Shown here one piece after another: positions 1 through 9,724 of a stretch of 41,939 bases of DNA. A program made the translations under genes and the position numbers. Positions within the stretch are counted from its first letter, which is position 1; each line of letters starts with the position of its first letter. The notes under the pieces are model-generated. The model was not told where the DNA came from. It did no database searches and saw only the letters and a list, made by a program, of their open reading frames with translations. Source of the DNA: Acidimicrobiaceae bacterium (GTDB lineage: Bacteria; Actinomycetota; Acidimicrobiia; Acidimicrobiales; Aldehydirespiratoraceae); assembly GCA_026706815.1 (NCBI GenBank), contig JAPOYA010000041.1, forward strand, positions 221,928 to 263,866, in the 5' to 3' direction.

Positions 1-860
<860 letters not shown>

Positions 861-1058
861 CTCCGACAATCAGCACTGCGAAACCGATGATGATTGCGAT
901 GGATTCCATTGGGAGAGTGTCCGCCGCTGGGTTGCTTCAGTCAAGTGCGGATCTTTGAGGACCCGGCCCGATAGCCCGTTACCGCGGAGTCTGCTGAACG
1001 GGCAACTTTCGGACGGGGCGTGTGAGGACGGGCAGGGGCCGGTATTGTCACTGACTCA

Positions 1059-1133
1059 CGGGCTGTGGCGCAGCTTGGTTAGCGCGTCGGTCTGGGGGAC
1101 CGAAGGTCGGAGGTTCAAATCCTCTCAGCCCGA
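1059..1133 (+). tRNA. tRNA-Pro (anticodon GGG)
   Basis: The sequence folds as a cloverleaf: acceptor CGGGCTG (1059-1065) pairs with CAGCCCG (1126-1132), D stem GCGC/GCGC, anticodon stem TCGGT/ACCGA around loop CTGGGGG (anticodon GGG), and T arm GGAGG-TTCAAAT-CCTCT with the usual TTCAAAT loop. The discriminator base is A at 1133 and CCA is not encoded, as is usual in actinobacteria. No integrase or duplicated tRNA 3' end was seen nearby. Confidence 0.93.
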
Positions 1134-1191
1134 CACGACAGAATGTGCGAGAATGTGCGCCAAGCAGGGAGCAGACAGATCCGGGCCCACG

Positions 1192-2316
1192 TCACTGGGG
1201 TTCCTCGTTGCGCCAGCCGGATGCGATGGTGTACCCGTCGTGTTCGACAGCGTAGATGCGCGTCTGCACGAGGTTCTGGCTTTGGGGGTCGACGGCTTCG
1301 GTCTCGGCCCAGTCGCCCTCGCTTGAGAAGCTGTACTCGGCACCTCCGAAAATCTGGTCGATGTGCGTTCCGACCTTGCTGATGTCTGAGTGCAGCACGA
1401 TGGTGCCGTCAGGGGCAGCGGTGAAAGCCAGCAGTTCTCCGCCGATGTCGACGTTGTTGTTGTAGTACTCGATCACTCCGGCTCCCCCTGCGAAGACCTG
1501 GTCGGGCCGTGACAGCGCCTCGGGAACACCCGCGATTCCAAAGTCGATGAAGGCTTCAGCCGCGGCCCACACGAATGCCTCGGTGATCTCCTCGGCGGTG
1601 ATGTACCAACCAGAGCCGAACACCATTCCGTCATGGTGTACCACCCAGGAGTTCTTGATTTCGTACTCGCCGTAGTCCCCGGTGCTGATGTCGCCGCTGC
1701 CGGGGTTTTGGAAGGTGTACGCGACCCATTTGCCTTCTTCTGAAGCCGATAGAAGTTCAGGCCCGTAGAAGTAGCCGTGTATGTCGCTGTAGATCGGGTC
1801 GTTGGCATTGCGGCCGAGACGCTCGTTGTCGTAGTGGGCGACGACCGTGTCGTCAGGGCCGATGATGAAGACATACCAAGGACCGTCGACGCTCGCCAAG
1901 GAGTTGTAGTAGTCCAATGTGGCATCGCGGCCCAAAGCCTCGTACATGGCGATGGCGCTGTCGACGAAGAACTTGGTGTACGCCGAGGGGTCGGACTTGG
2001 ACGGAGCGGCGATGCCGCGCACAATCTGCGCCACCTGCGCTGCTGTCACCTCCGGCTCTGGATCCGGTATTGATGCGATGGCCTCGTCTACGATCTCCTG
2101 CACCTCGGCACTCGACAGGCCCGGGTCGGCTTCTGGCATGTCCGCCATGGCTGCTTCAATGTCAGCTTCCACGATCCCTTCGACATCGGCGCGCGACAGA
2201 CCCGCGGGCGCCTCCTCGTCGTCGTCTGCGCAAGCCACGAACAGCAGTGGCGCCAATAGCAGGAGAAGTGCCCGACGGGCCTTGCTCCAAACGCTGCGGG
2301 AAAGGGTCGCGGTCAT
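1192..2316 (-). CDS. Cache-domain-like lipoprotein
   Basis: This is a 374-residue predicted lipoprotein. The start is ATG at 2316, preceded by GGAGGA at 2326-2321; the frame is open further upstream but has no comparable ribosome site. Residues 1-30 are a type II signal peptide (basic SKARR, then a Leu-rich core and LLFVAC), putting the lipidated Cys at about 29. An acidic Asp/Glu-rich linker follows. Two similar globular parts then appear, each with YYN, a PDGTIV/PDDTVV strand turn, VAHYDN or VLHSD, and a closing HHDGMVFGSGW or EHDGYTIASGW. This is how small-molecule-binding Cache domains look, here as an extracytoplasmic pair. No transmembrane helix or signalling domain follows, so it is probably a solitary binding protein. 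The ligand is unknown. It is divergent from the sterol reductase-like gene at 2544. Confidence 0.75.
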   Translation of the reverse strand: MTATLSRSVWSKARRALLLLLAPLLFVACADDDEEAPAGLSRADVEGIVEADIEAAMADMPEADPGLSSAEVQEIVDEAIASIPDPEPEVTAAQVAQIVRGIAAPSKSDPSAYTKFFVDSAIAMYEALGRDATLDYYNSLASVDGPWYVFIIGPDDTVVAHYDNERLGRNANDPIYSDIHGYFYGPELLSASEEGKWVAYTFQNPGSGDISTGDYGEYEIKNSWVVHHDGMVFGSGWYITAEEITEAFVWAAAEAFIDFGIAGVPEALSRPDQVFAGGAGVIEYYNNNVDIGGELLAFTAAPDGTIVLHSDISKVGTHIDQIFGGAEYSFSSEGDWAETEAVDPQSQNLVQTRIYAVEHDGYTIASGWRNEEPQ

Positions 2317-2543
2317 GTTTTCCTCCAGGCTGGGTACAGCGAGTTTGCGCCAACCACCGTATTCGAGATCGGGAGCGGAAACGCGCCAGCGTAGAGAATA
2401 CGAGAGGCGGGCACTTCGGCGCAACCGCGACCCCGCGTGTGGCTCTGCAGTTTCGGCCTTGTTCTGCAGCGCAGGGGGGTTGCGGGTTGTGGATTGCTGC
2501 TGTGCCATAATGGCTGCCGTCGACCGAAGAAGGGTATTCGCCC

Positions 2544-3683
2544 ATGGCTGAATGGCTCGGTATTGAACATCTCTTTGAGTTAACCGGCGCAGAGGTTGCC
2601 TGGGGGTTCTTGACGCCGTTGATCATCTTCATCGCGTTCTTCGTTGTTCAGCTCATTCTGCCAGGCAGATGGGTTCCCGGCTATGTCGCCAACCCGGAAA
2701 CCGGTGAACCGCGCAACTATCGGTTGAACGGCGGTTTGGTGTTCGCTGTCGCGGTGATCGTGTGGGCCACCGAGATCACGGGACTGCCGCGTGACTGGTT
2801 CTACCGCTCCTCTGCGTATGCCGCCGCGAGCGGGACGGTCCTGACGGCCATCATGACTTCCATCGCGGTGTTCACCCAGCCTGAAGGCAAGGTCAAGAAT
2901 CGTTTCTTGGCCTGGTGGTTCGGGCGGCTCCAAGAAATCCAGTTCTTCAACGGGCGCATCGACGTCAAGATGTACTTCTATGTCGTCGGCGGGACGATGC
3001 TGGTGCTCAACGCCTGGTCCGGAGCCGTGTACCACCAGGACCGATTCGGCGACGACGCCAATCCGGGTGTGTTCCTGTACGCAGCGTTCCTCACGTTCTA
3101 TGTGTTCGACTACTTCGTCTTTGAGCGGGTCCAGTTGTACACCTACGACGTGATTCACGAGAGCCTCGGTTTCAAGATGTTCTGGGGTGGCCTCATCGTC
3201 TACGGGTGGTTGTACATCCTGCCGCTGTGGGGTATCGCCGCGCACCCGGATCCAGGACTCTCGGGGGCTGGGAGGCACGTGTGGCTCATCGGGGCGCCGG
3301 CATTGTTCTTCTGCGGCTGGTGCATCACCCGCGGCGCCAACATGCAGAAGTACACGTTCAAGCGCTGGCCGGAGCGCAAGTTCCTGGGGTTCATGGAGCC
3401 GCAATATATACAGGCAGGCGACCGCAAGATTCTGTGCAGCGGCCTATGGGGCCATGCCCGTCACCTCAACTACCTGGGTGAGTGGTTCTTCGGGTTGGCC
3501 ATCGCCTTGGTGTTCGGACACTTCACCAACCTCTGGGCTTGGACCTATTTTGCCTGCATCGTCTCACTGTTCATTTACCGCCAGCTTGATGACGACAAGC
3601 ACTGCGCGGAGAAGTACGGTGCTGAAAAATGGGAAGAGTACAAGTCAAGGGTCAAGTACCGGATCGTCCCCGGTATCTACTAG
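2544..3683 (+). CDS. ERG4/ERG24-type sterol C-reductase-like membrane protein
   Basis: This 379-residue multi-pass membrane protein starts at ATG 2544, after AGAAGG. It has about nine hydrophobic segments. The C-terminal third carries the ERG4/ERG24 signature: GHARHLNYLGEWF, then a YRQLDDDKHCAEKYG element and a final WEEYKSRVKYRIVPGIY. In sterol delta14-, delta7- and delta24(28)-reductases this region forms the NADPH-binding and catalytic core, and the length is close to that family. The family in bacteria is broad, so the substrate may be a sterol, another isoprenoid or a steroid; nothing else in the window suggests sterol synthesis. It stands alone between the divergent Cache lipoprotein and the convergent HNH gene. 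Confidence 0.78.
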   Translation: MAEWLGIEHLFELTGAEVAWGFLTPLIIFIAFFVVQLILPGRWVPGYVANPETGEPRNYRLNGGLVFAVAVIVWATEITGLPRDWFYRSSAYAAASGTVLTAIMTSIAVFTQPEGKVKNRFLAWWFGRLQEIQFFNGRIDVKMYFYVVGGTMLVLNAWSGAVYHQDRFGDDANPGVFLYAAFLTFYVFDYFVFERVQLYTYDVIHESLGFKMFWGGLIVYGWLYILPLWGIAAHPDPGLSGAGRHVWLIGAPALFFCGWCITRGANMQKYTFKRWPERKFLGFMEPQYIQAGDRKILCSGLWGHARHLNYLGEWFFGLAIALVFGHFTNLWAWTYFACIVSLFIYRQLDDDKHCAEKYGAEKWEEYKSRVKYRIVPGIY

Positions 3684-3725
3684 AGGCGCGACTTCACCGA
3701 GACCCCTGCCTCCAGGGTTCCGGGG

Positions 3726-4994
3726 CTAGGGGCCGTTCGGTGGGTTGTTGGGATTGATGATCTTGTAGCCAGTGTTGGTCTTGGTGACTATGTAGCCGTG
3801 GTCGTGGATGTTGTGGTGACATCGCGGGCACGCCAGACACATATCGTCGGTGTTGGTGAGTCCGCCGTGCTGCCAAGGCACGATGTGGTGTATTTCGCAG
3901 CGTTCGGCGCCGGCATCGCAGCCGGTGCAGTGCTGATCGCGGGCGATGATGGCTTTGACTTGAGACGTGGTCGCGTGGCGCTGGTCCCGTCCTACCCAGA
4001 TCGGTTCGCCGGTACCGTCGAAGATCACCCCGGTGACAGTGGCCATGCAACCGAGCCGTTCCAACACATTCTGCGGCAGGACTTCGCCACCGATGATCTG
4101 CGCCGCGCCGACAGGTTCGCCGCCGTCGCGTTGCAGGCGTTCGACGTCGACGACTGCGGTCAGCTGCATACGAGGACTCGCGGGCCCGCGGGCGCCGGTG
4201 TCGGTCAGCAGCGAGATGAACGCGTCGCAGCGGCGTTGTGTGGGGGTTCTGATGTCGTCAGGTTTGCCGTCGCGTCCGCCGTCGGCGCGCCACAGCCTGT
4301 CGTATTCGATGTTGATGGCGTTGCGCGCCTGTTGATAGCTAGTGGGGTCGAGCTCCGCCAAGATCACACCCATGCCCTCGTCGTTGACCCAGTCCGCCAA
4401 CGAGCGATTGCGCCGCCGCGTCTCGTGGGTGTCTGCGCCGTCGCCTGTTTGGTTGCGGTTGGCCCAGCGCTGCGAGTGCTTGGCGAAAGAGTCCACAGAG
4501 GACTTCTCGGCCAGCTTCGACAACTCATCCTCCACCTGCTGGGGCGAAGTCTTGGCGGCCGCGGACACCGCCGCAGCAGCGTGTTCAGCGGTGATGTCGC
4601 CGGAGGCCAGAGACTCTGCGAGCTTGGGCATCTCGGCGAGACCCGAAGCGGTCACAGCCGCCGACCTCGCAGCCCTAGTCGACATGCGCCCGGCTTCGCG
4701 CAGCACCGTCTTGGAATCGACACCGCCGTCACCAAGACCCTCGATTCCCACTGCACAACGCGCCTGCAGCGACGACGACACCGCCATCACTCGACCCGCT
4801 CCACCGATCACCCGCGCCAACCCGTCACGGCCCAGCCCGGCTACCTCCACAGCCGAAATTTGCTCCGCAACGCGATCCAACACAGCTATCGCTGCTGCCT
4901 CGACAGCTCCAGCCGCGTCAGCCGCCCCATCCGCCGCTGGCCCACTGCGCTCCTCAACAGCACCGGGCACCTCTTCGAGCATCGAATCAATCAT
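3726..4994 (-). CDS. DUF222 (13E12-type) HNH endonuclease-domain protein
   Basis: This is a 422-residue protein starting at ATG 4994. The N-terminal two thirds is the Ala-rich helical DUF222 region of the actinobacterial 13E12 repeat family, with the typical RNRSLADWVNDEGMGVILAE segment. The C-terminus holds an HNH nuclease motif: CTGCDAGAERCEIHHIVPW, then HGGLTNTDDMCLACPRCHHN, with zinc-knuckle cysteines and the catalytic HH pair. These genes occur in many copies in actinobacterial genomes and are probably mobile or involved in DNA processing, but no function is established. The 263 bases upstream (4995-5257) show no gene and are more AT-rich than the surroundings. Confidence 0.88.
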   Translation of the reverse strand: MIDSMLEEVPGAVEERSGPAADGAADAAGAVEAAAIAVLDRVAEQISAVEVAGLGRDGLARVIGGAGRVMAVSSSLQARCAVGIEGLGDGGVDSKTVLREAGRMSTRAARSAAVTASGLAEMPKLAESLASGDITAEHAAAAVSAAAKTSPQQVEDELSKLAEKSSVDSFAKHSQRWANRNQTGDGADTHETRRRNRSLADWVNDEGMGVILAELDPTSYQQARNAINIEYDRLWRADGGRDGKPDDIRTPTQRRCDAFISLLTDTGARGPASPRMQLTAVVDVERLQRDGGEPVGAAQIIGGEVLPQNVLERLGCMATVTGVIFDGTGEPIWVGRDQRHATTSQVKAIIARDQHCTGCDAGAERCEIHHIVPWQHGGLTNTDDMCLACPRCHHNIHDHGYIVTKTNTGYKIINPNNPPNGP

Positions 4995-5257
4995 GAAAAC
5001 AACTTAACCAAAGGGTATGACAGTCAATGTAATATGATCTCACTAGAGGCCCGGAGGGTGACCGGCGGTCGCTTACCATGTCTTCCATCGTGATCGACGT
5101 GTTCTCGCGTCGAATTCTTCACCGGGGGATTGAATGCAACTTCAAGGACCGTCGTCTGATGGATTCATGTTCTCCGACACCGGTGGTGACGGCCCGGTAG
5201 TCGCCTTCTTGCACGGAAGAAACGGGCGAGCCTGTCCGAGAGATAACATCCGAGGCC

Positions 5258-5701
5258 ATGAGCAATGACTACGGTATGAACGCAGATCCGGCTGACGGTG
5301 GCGACGCGGCGTCCTATGAGGGATATGTCTATGTGGCAACGAACCCTGCGATGCCGAACCTGGTCAAGATTGGGAGCACGGCAAAAGGCGATCCCCAAAC
5401 CCGCATCTCATCGCTGTTCACGACCAGCGTGCCAGTGCCGTTCGAACTCGAGTACGCAGCGGCAATCGCGGACGATCCCGTCAAGGTTGAGCGGGCGCTG
5501 CATAAGGCTTTCCAGCCACAGCGGTTACACCCGAAGCGCGAGTTCTTCGAAGTCGAGCCATTTCAGGTGATCGCGATTCTCAAACTACTTGATGTCGCTG
5601 ATATCACCGAGGAAGCCAAGTCTGAAGTCGAAGCCGAGATATCACAGGAAGACCGCGACGCTCGTGCAAAGGTCAGGCGCAGACCAATATTGAGTTTTTG
5701 A
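5258..5701 (+). CDS. GIY-YIG nuclease family protein (T5orf172/MUG113 type), N-terminal part
   Basis: This 147-residue frame starts at ATG 5258. Residues 19-110 are a T5orf172/MUG113 GIY-YIG-like domain: GYVYVATNPAMPNLVKIGST (the split YVY...KIG motif), then RISSLFTTSVPVPFELEYAA, then VERALHKAFQ and KREFFEV, where the Glu is the usual metal ligand. A charged helical segment follows and the frame stops at TGA 5699-5701, directly after a T5 run. The +1 frame continues at once with a domain that normally follows this nuclease in longer homologues (next entry), so this frame is probably not the whole protein. Such proteins are thought to act as nucleases in defence or mobile elements. Confidence 0.8.
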   Translation: MSNDYGMNADPADGGDAASYEGYVYVATNPAMPNLVKIGSTAKGDPQTRISSLFTTSVPVPFELEYAAAIADDPVKVERALHKAFQPQRLHPKREFFEVEPFQVIAILKLLDVADITEEAKSEVEAEISQEDRDARAKVRRRPILSF

Positions 5702-5972
5702 ACTGGGCCTACCAGAAGGATCGATTCTTACATTCCAACAAGACGATAGAGTCAAAGCCGAGGTAGTCGATGACCGGCGGGTGAGACTCATCGAACTCCC
5801 CGACAACGAGCACCCCACGGTCGCCTTGGATGGGGAGTTGCACTACCTTTCGCCGCTCTCACGGGACCTTCTTGGGGCCCCGCGCCATGTTCACCCCACC
5901 CCGCATTGGCAAGTTGAAGACGGACGGCTGCTCCTTGAGGTCTACAACGAAACGCACGGCCCAAGGGAATAG
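5702..5972 (+). pseudogene. Displaced C-terminal domain of the GIY-YIG protein (+1 frame)
   Basis: Directly after the stop at 5701 the +1 frame is open to TAG at 5970-5972. It reads ELGLPEGSILTFQQDD, then VVDDRRVRLIELPDNE, ALDGELHYLSPLSRDLLG and PTPHWQVEDGRLLLEVYNET. That order (PxGS, VxDDRxV, LSxLSRxLLG, W-x-x-x-GR-L-x-x-x-Y) is what I expect of the small domain found after GIY-YIG in full-length relatives (DUF4357-like). Removing one T from the T5 run at 5695-5699 joins the two frames as ...RPILSFELGLPEGS.... The cause is a homopolymer indel, a real mutation, or +1 frameshifting at TTT TGA. Confidence 0.65.
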
Positions 5973-6012
5973 AACTCCCCATTCGGCGGTGCATTCGTGC
6001 AACTCGCTGCTC

Positions 6013-6335
6013 CTAACGCATCCACATTTGATCCTGATTCAGCCTGTTGATCACCCGAATGCCACTTTGAGCTAGCCCCGCGAGTAGCGCGTCAACGATC
6101 CGTTCTTCGGCAGCGGTTTCTGCTCCTGCGGACACCTCTATCGCGTTCGATGCCGTTGACGATTGCCGATCTGGTTTGGCCCTAGTCAGAACCTCATCTG
6201 CTGAATCTGGGTGGAGAGTCCACTGTCGAGCACCCAACAACTGGCCGGTCGCGTAGCGGGCTTCGTCGCAAGCAAGCCAGTGGACAAGGTTGGCCATGTC
6301 GGTCGGTGTGCCGATGGTTCGCGTCGTCAGTCGTC
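6013..6335 (-). pseudogene. C-terminal remnant of a short-chain dehydrogenase/reductase
   Basis: The minus-strand frame reads RTIGTPTDMANLVHWLACDE followed by ARYATGQLLG. This is the standard late SDR element (GxPxDxAxxVxxLxSDEAxYxTGQ), but the usual closing VDGG is replaced by unrelated sequence that runs to the stop at 6013. Nothing upstream in this frame resembles the Rossmann fold; it stops at an in-frame TGA near 6336. An ATG at 6337-6335 with a purine-rich GGAGAGGGGAGAG leader lies one base out of frame; dropping one A of the AA near 6322 would fuse it to this frame. I read it as an SDR fragment, perhaps cut when the large gene upstream arrived. A short real protein using this start cannot be excluded. 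Confidence 0.5.
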
Positions 6336-6366
6336 ATGATCTCTCCCCTCTCCACTGCGGAACTTG

Positions 6367-9300
6367 CTAGTCAGGGTCATCCGCGGCCGAACGCCAGCCG
6401 ACATCGAACGTAAACGTCTTCGCCTTGCCAACTGGGTCTTGAATACGAAGCAGATTTGGAGTTTCTGTTCCTGCTCGCTCCACAACATATAGCCAAAAGG
6501 CGCTTCCTCGACTTTGGGCGTACTCGAACTGAGTACTTGACATTCCTACAGGTCGATCATCGAGGGTGCCGGCCATCGCCTTGACCTCGCACCAGTGAGT
6601 CGCCGTTTCGATAGCGGGTCCGCGGAAGAGGTCAAAGCCCGGATTGTTGGTAGCGGTCCGCTGCCAGTCCGGCTCATGATCAAGGATAAATTCGATCGCT
6701 GATCTTTCAAGGCCCATCCGATCCGAGTTATCGAGCCCATCGGTGTTGGCGTCATCCTCATTTTTCTGTACGACTCCGACATAGGAGATGAACTGACGAG
6801 GACGAACGATCTCGTATATGGGCTTTGGGGTCTGGACATTGTCAGTGTCAGGTCCCGCTTCAGTCTCATCCGCGTTCATCGAGTCCCTTTCGGATATCTC
6901 GGGCCTCATCTCTTCCGCTATGGACGGAGCGGCGTGATCGTCTCGCGTTATCTTGGGTTTCTTGCGGTCTTCGTCGAGTCCGAGAAGAGCCTGAAGTTCG
7001 GCTTTAGTCAAGCCAGCCTCCTTGACTAAGTCCAGTACACCCGGTTCGAGTCCTGCCTCTCTCTCCAAAAGCGACATCGCCGAGGGTCTGAATCTGATCT
7101 TTGACTCAAGAAAGTCGCTACGGTCCCATCCGGTCTGTTCAAAGACGACCGATCCCGGGGGTTGCAGCGCACCAGACGAGTCCGGTACCCAAGGATACTG
7201 GTTGAGCGTCCGTACTAAGGCTGAATCAAACATAGCTGTCTTCCGCATCGCGCCGAATCTCCAAGTGTAGACCGCTTCAAAAGGCCCTCTACCGCGGGCC
7301 TCAAGTTCATCCAAGGCATCCCAGAGGTGCTCTGAGCGTTTACGCTGCTCAGTAGGTTCCAGTGTCGGTAGCTTGCCGAGCAGAGCGTCCAACCCTCGGA
7401 TTGTTAGGTCCTCGACCTTCGAGCAAGTCTCGCGCTCAAGTCCCGCGTTTCGCCGAATGGCAGATAGTTCTTTACGGGACAAATCGCAGTCCATTTCGGT
7501 GGATTTAAGAGTTCGCGACGCGCCCGTCCGCTCGAGAAGCCCGCGAATTTCTTTCGCCTTGAGACAAGCGATGGCGTCGTCGACGAAATACACCTCCGGG
7601 ACATCTCGGAATAGGTGATGAAGCCTCTCCGTTGCAAGATACAAGTCGCCGGGTTTCTTCCAGAATCCGGTCTCGCCAATTCCATCCACCGCCCTGACCC
7701 ACCGTGCGTCACTCAAGGCATTGTCCAGCTTGTCTCGTTGCGACCGCGAGTCGGTTCTTGCCGCCTTCAGAATCAAGTCGACATCTGCCGAGTATTCGAA
7801 TTCTGAATACTCGACTTGATCGTCACGAAACTTGCCGACCACATTTTGGATTACGTCGTCGACGGGGTCGGGCTCCGTAAGGCCGAGTGATTCCAAGAAG
7901 TCTCGAGCTTCTTCCGTTTGGCAAACCTCAATGTGCACGGTCGGAAAATGCGTCTCTCTAGGACCGGGAAGAAACGCCTGCGGTTCGTCACCCTCCCATG
8001 GTTGCACATGCGAATTGTCTGTGAGCCGAATGATTGGAGTAGATCTCACGCGTGAGCGGAGAGCTTGCTGAGTGCTTAGAAATTCGTACAGGTGTTCGAT
8101 CCACTCATGGGTTTGTTGCTCAAGAAACGTGGTCGTCAGGCGCCGTACAAACGCATTTGGCGTTAATTCTTGGATCCCAAGATTACTGACCAAGAAATCG
8201 CGTAGCCCGGGGTTTGTGGATTGGGAAATTTCCCCGTCGAGCCAGTGCAGCGGTCTCGTGTGCCCTTCGAGCGCGCCGAGCTGGTCCGGGGATAGCAGCC
8301 CCCTTAAATCCTCGGTCCGCGCTAACCGACTGTTGCTTCCACTCACGTGCTGGCCACTAGAGGTTGGCAGGAGTTCTTCTGTCGTTAGGGCGTTCCTCGT
8401 CGCTTCCAACAGCGGGCTGAACCTTGAGTCCTCAAATGTGTCCGGGTCTATTGGAAGGCAGGTGAGCGTGGTTGCGTCCAACAATCCGTGGTCACGAAGC
8501 CACCGCAGACTGTCGATGAGAAGCACCCCGGTTTCTTCGAGGCACTTCTGGTTCCATTCATCGCGTTCCGGTACGTTGTCACGGCTCGGCGTTGTACGGT
8601 ATGGACCCTGAATAAGGATTCCTAGGTGCGTCTCTATGGCAGTCGGGAAGAACACGACAAGGCATGAGTCGTTCACCGGTCGGATCGTGCTATGGCCGTG
8701 TTCGTCCGTCTCGGTATACCATGCAACCTCGACGTGACCAGCTAACGTTCCTCCTTCCGTGTGGACCGGTCGCGAGAACACAAGCCACTCGTGATCGACA
8801 TTGGACTGGGCGTGTTTCTCGCCGATGATCGTGACTCGACGGACATTCGGTCCCTCATCTGCGAATTCTCGCAGATAGTGGCCGATCGGATTGCCATCCA
8901 CGTGCCAGCGGATCTCCTCGATGTCTTTGAGGAACAACAAAGAGAAAGTGCCTAGTCGCGAGAGCGCGTCGGCTACCTCGCCCTTGCTGGCGTCGCCGCG
9001 GTCACGAAACGGAATCACGAAAACGGTTTCATCACGTTCTCGCCTTTCGGGCGCTGTTGCCACAGGCCATACATAGCTCTCTACGGCGAACGACTCGGCG
9101 CCAGAGTGAATCTCGGGTCGTTCAGTGAACGCGAACACTGACTTAAAACCGATCCCGAACCGTCCGATCTCATTCAGTTTTTTGGTGCTCTCACCGATTC
9201 CGCACACCCCCCGCACATCTTCCTCGTTGAATGGAACTCCATAATGAGACACACGAAGTCGGTCGGCATCGAGATCGAAAGAGACCATTCGGTGGTTGTG

Positions 9301-9519
9301 CGAATCCGTTCGACGATTGAGCGCGTCCTCGGCGTTCTGGAGTAGTTCGTAGATGAACTGTGTACGGTCTGCGTAACGGTTGGCGAGCAACATCGGACCG
9401 ATTCGTTCGATGTCTGTGCCATATCGGCGTCGGTTCTCCTCGCGAATGGCATCGTAATCAGACGGCGATTGACGAATTTGGGTCTGATTGTTCGAAGCTG
9501 TGTGACTTGACTCTGGCAT
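6367..9519 (-). CDS. Sacsin-type HSP90-like ATPase with C-terminal DUF3883 nuclease-like domain; candidate anti-phage protein
   Basis: This is a 1050-residue protein if read from ATG 9519; a GTG at 9669 would add 50 residues that look non-conserved. Residues about 20-135 are a GHKL ATP-binding fold like the sacsin N-terminus: YELLQNAEDA (Asn62 as the Mg/ATP ligand), CGIGESTKK, and GRFGIGFKSVFAFT. The middle is a long region without a family I recognise. The C-terminus (about 930-1040) is DUF3883/NOV-like, with a PD-(D/E)xK arrangement: GFDLF (Asp about 963) and CEVKAM (Glu about 978, Lys about 980), then a QFEYAQSRG helix. Known proteins combining these two domains sit in defence islands; the role here is inferred. 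Base composition looks less GC-rich than neighbouring genes, suggesting transfer. It is flanked by an SDR remnant, with GIY-YIG and HNH genes beyond. Confidence 0.8.
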   Translation of the reverse strand: MPESSHTASNNQTQIRQSPSDYDAIREENRRRYGTDIERIGPMLLANRYADRTQFIYELLQNAEDALNRRTDSHNHRMVSFDLDADRLRVSHYGVPFNEEDVRGVCGIGESTKKLNEIGRFGIGFKSVFAFTERPEIHSGAESFAVESYVWPVATAPERRERDETVFVIPFRDRGDASKGEVADALSRLGTFSLLFLKDIEEIRWHVDGNPIGHYLREFADEGPNVRRVTIIGEKHAQSNVDHEWLVFSRPVHTEGGTLAGHVEVAWYTETDEHGHSTIRPVNDSCLVVFFPTAIETHLGILIQGPYRTTPSRDNVPERDEWNQKCLEETGVLLIDSLRWLRDHGLLDATTLTCLPIDPDTFEDSRFSPLLEATRNALTTEELLPTSSGQHVSGSNSRLARTEDLRGLLSPDQLGALEGHTRPLHWLDGEISQSTNPGLRDFLVSNLGIQELTPNAFVRRLTTTFLEQQTHEWIEHLYEFLSTQQALRSRVRSTPIIRLTDNSHVQPWEGDEPQAFLPGPRETHFPTVHIEVCQTEEARDFLESLGLTEPDPVDDVIQNVVGKFRDDQVEYSEFEYSADVDLILKAARTDSRSQRDKLDNALSDARWVRAVDGIGETGFWKKPGDLYLATERLHHLFRDVPEVYFVDDAIACLKAKEIRGLLERTGASRTLKSTEMDCDLSRKELSAIRRNAGLERETCSKVEDLTIRGLDALLGKLPTLEPTEQRKRSEHLWDALDELEARGRGPFEAVYTWRFGAMRKTAMFDSALVRTLNQYPWVPDSSGALQPPGSVVFEQTGWDRSDFLESKIRFRPSAMSLLEREAGLEPGVLDLVKEAGLTKAELQALLGLDEDRKKPKITRDDHAAPSIAEEMRPEISERDSMNADETEAGPDTDNVQTPKPIYEIVRPRQFISYVGVVQKNEDDANTDGLDNSDRMGLERSAIEFILDHEPDWQRTATNNPGFDLFRGPAIETATHWCEVKAMAGTLDDRPVGMSSTQFEYAQSRGSAFWLYVVERAGTETPNLLRIQDPVGKAKTFTFDVGWRSAADDPD

Positions 9520-9724
9520 GTTGTTATCTGGAGATGTGAGGGAAATATTGCGGTGATGTGCACAGGCGATTGCGTCTCCCTGCGGTTTCGTGAGTGGCGG
9601 TTTCGGATCGTGCGAAGCTTGATCTCCTTCAAGGATGGTCAGCACGCATCTAGAAAGTGCCGGGAACACGGTACCGGCTGACGAGTGCTGGTGCCTAGCG
9701 CTCGTGTCGGAGTGAATGCGAGCG

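Noticed and set aside
974..1003. Inverted repeat GCCCGTT...AACGGGC
   Set aside because: The stem is 7 bp with a 16-base loop and no T tract; likely by chance in GC-rich DNA.
1059..1133. tRNA-Pro as an integration site for an element carrying the nuclease genes
   Set aside because: No integrase gene and no second copy of the tRNA 3' end were seen.
3798..5093. 431-residue plus-strand open frame
   Set aside because: It is antisense to the DUF222-HNH gene, whose motifs are clear; long antisense frames are usual at this GC content.
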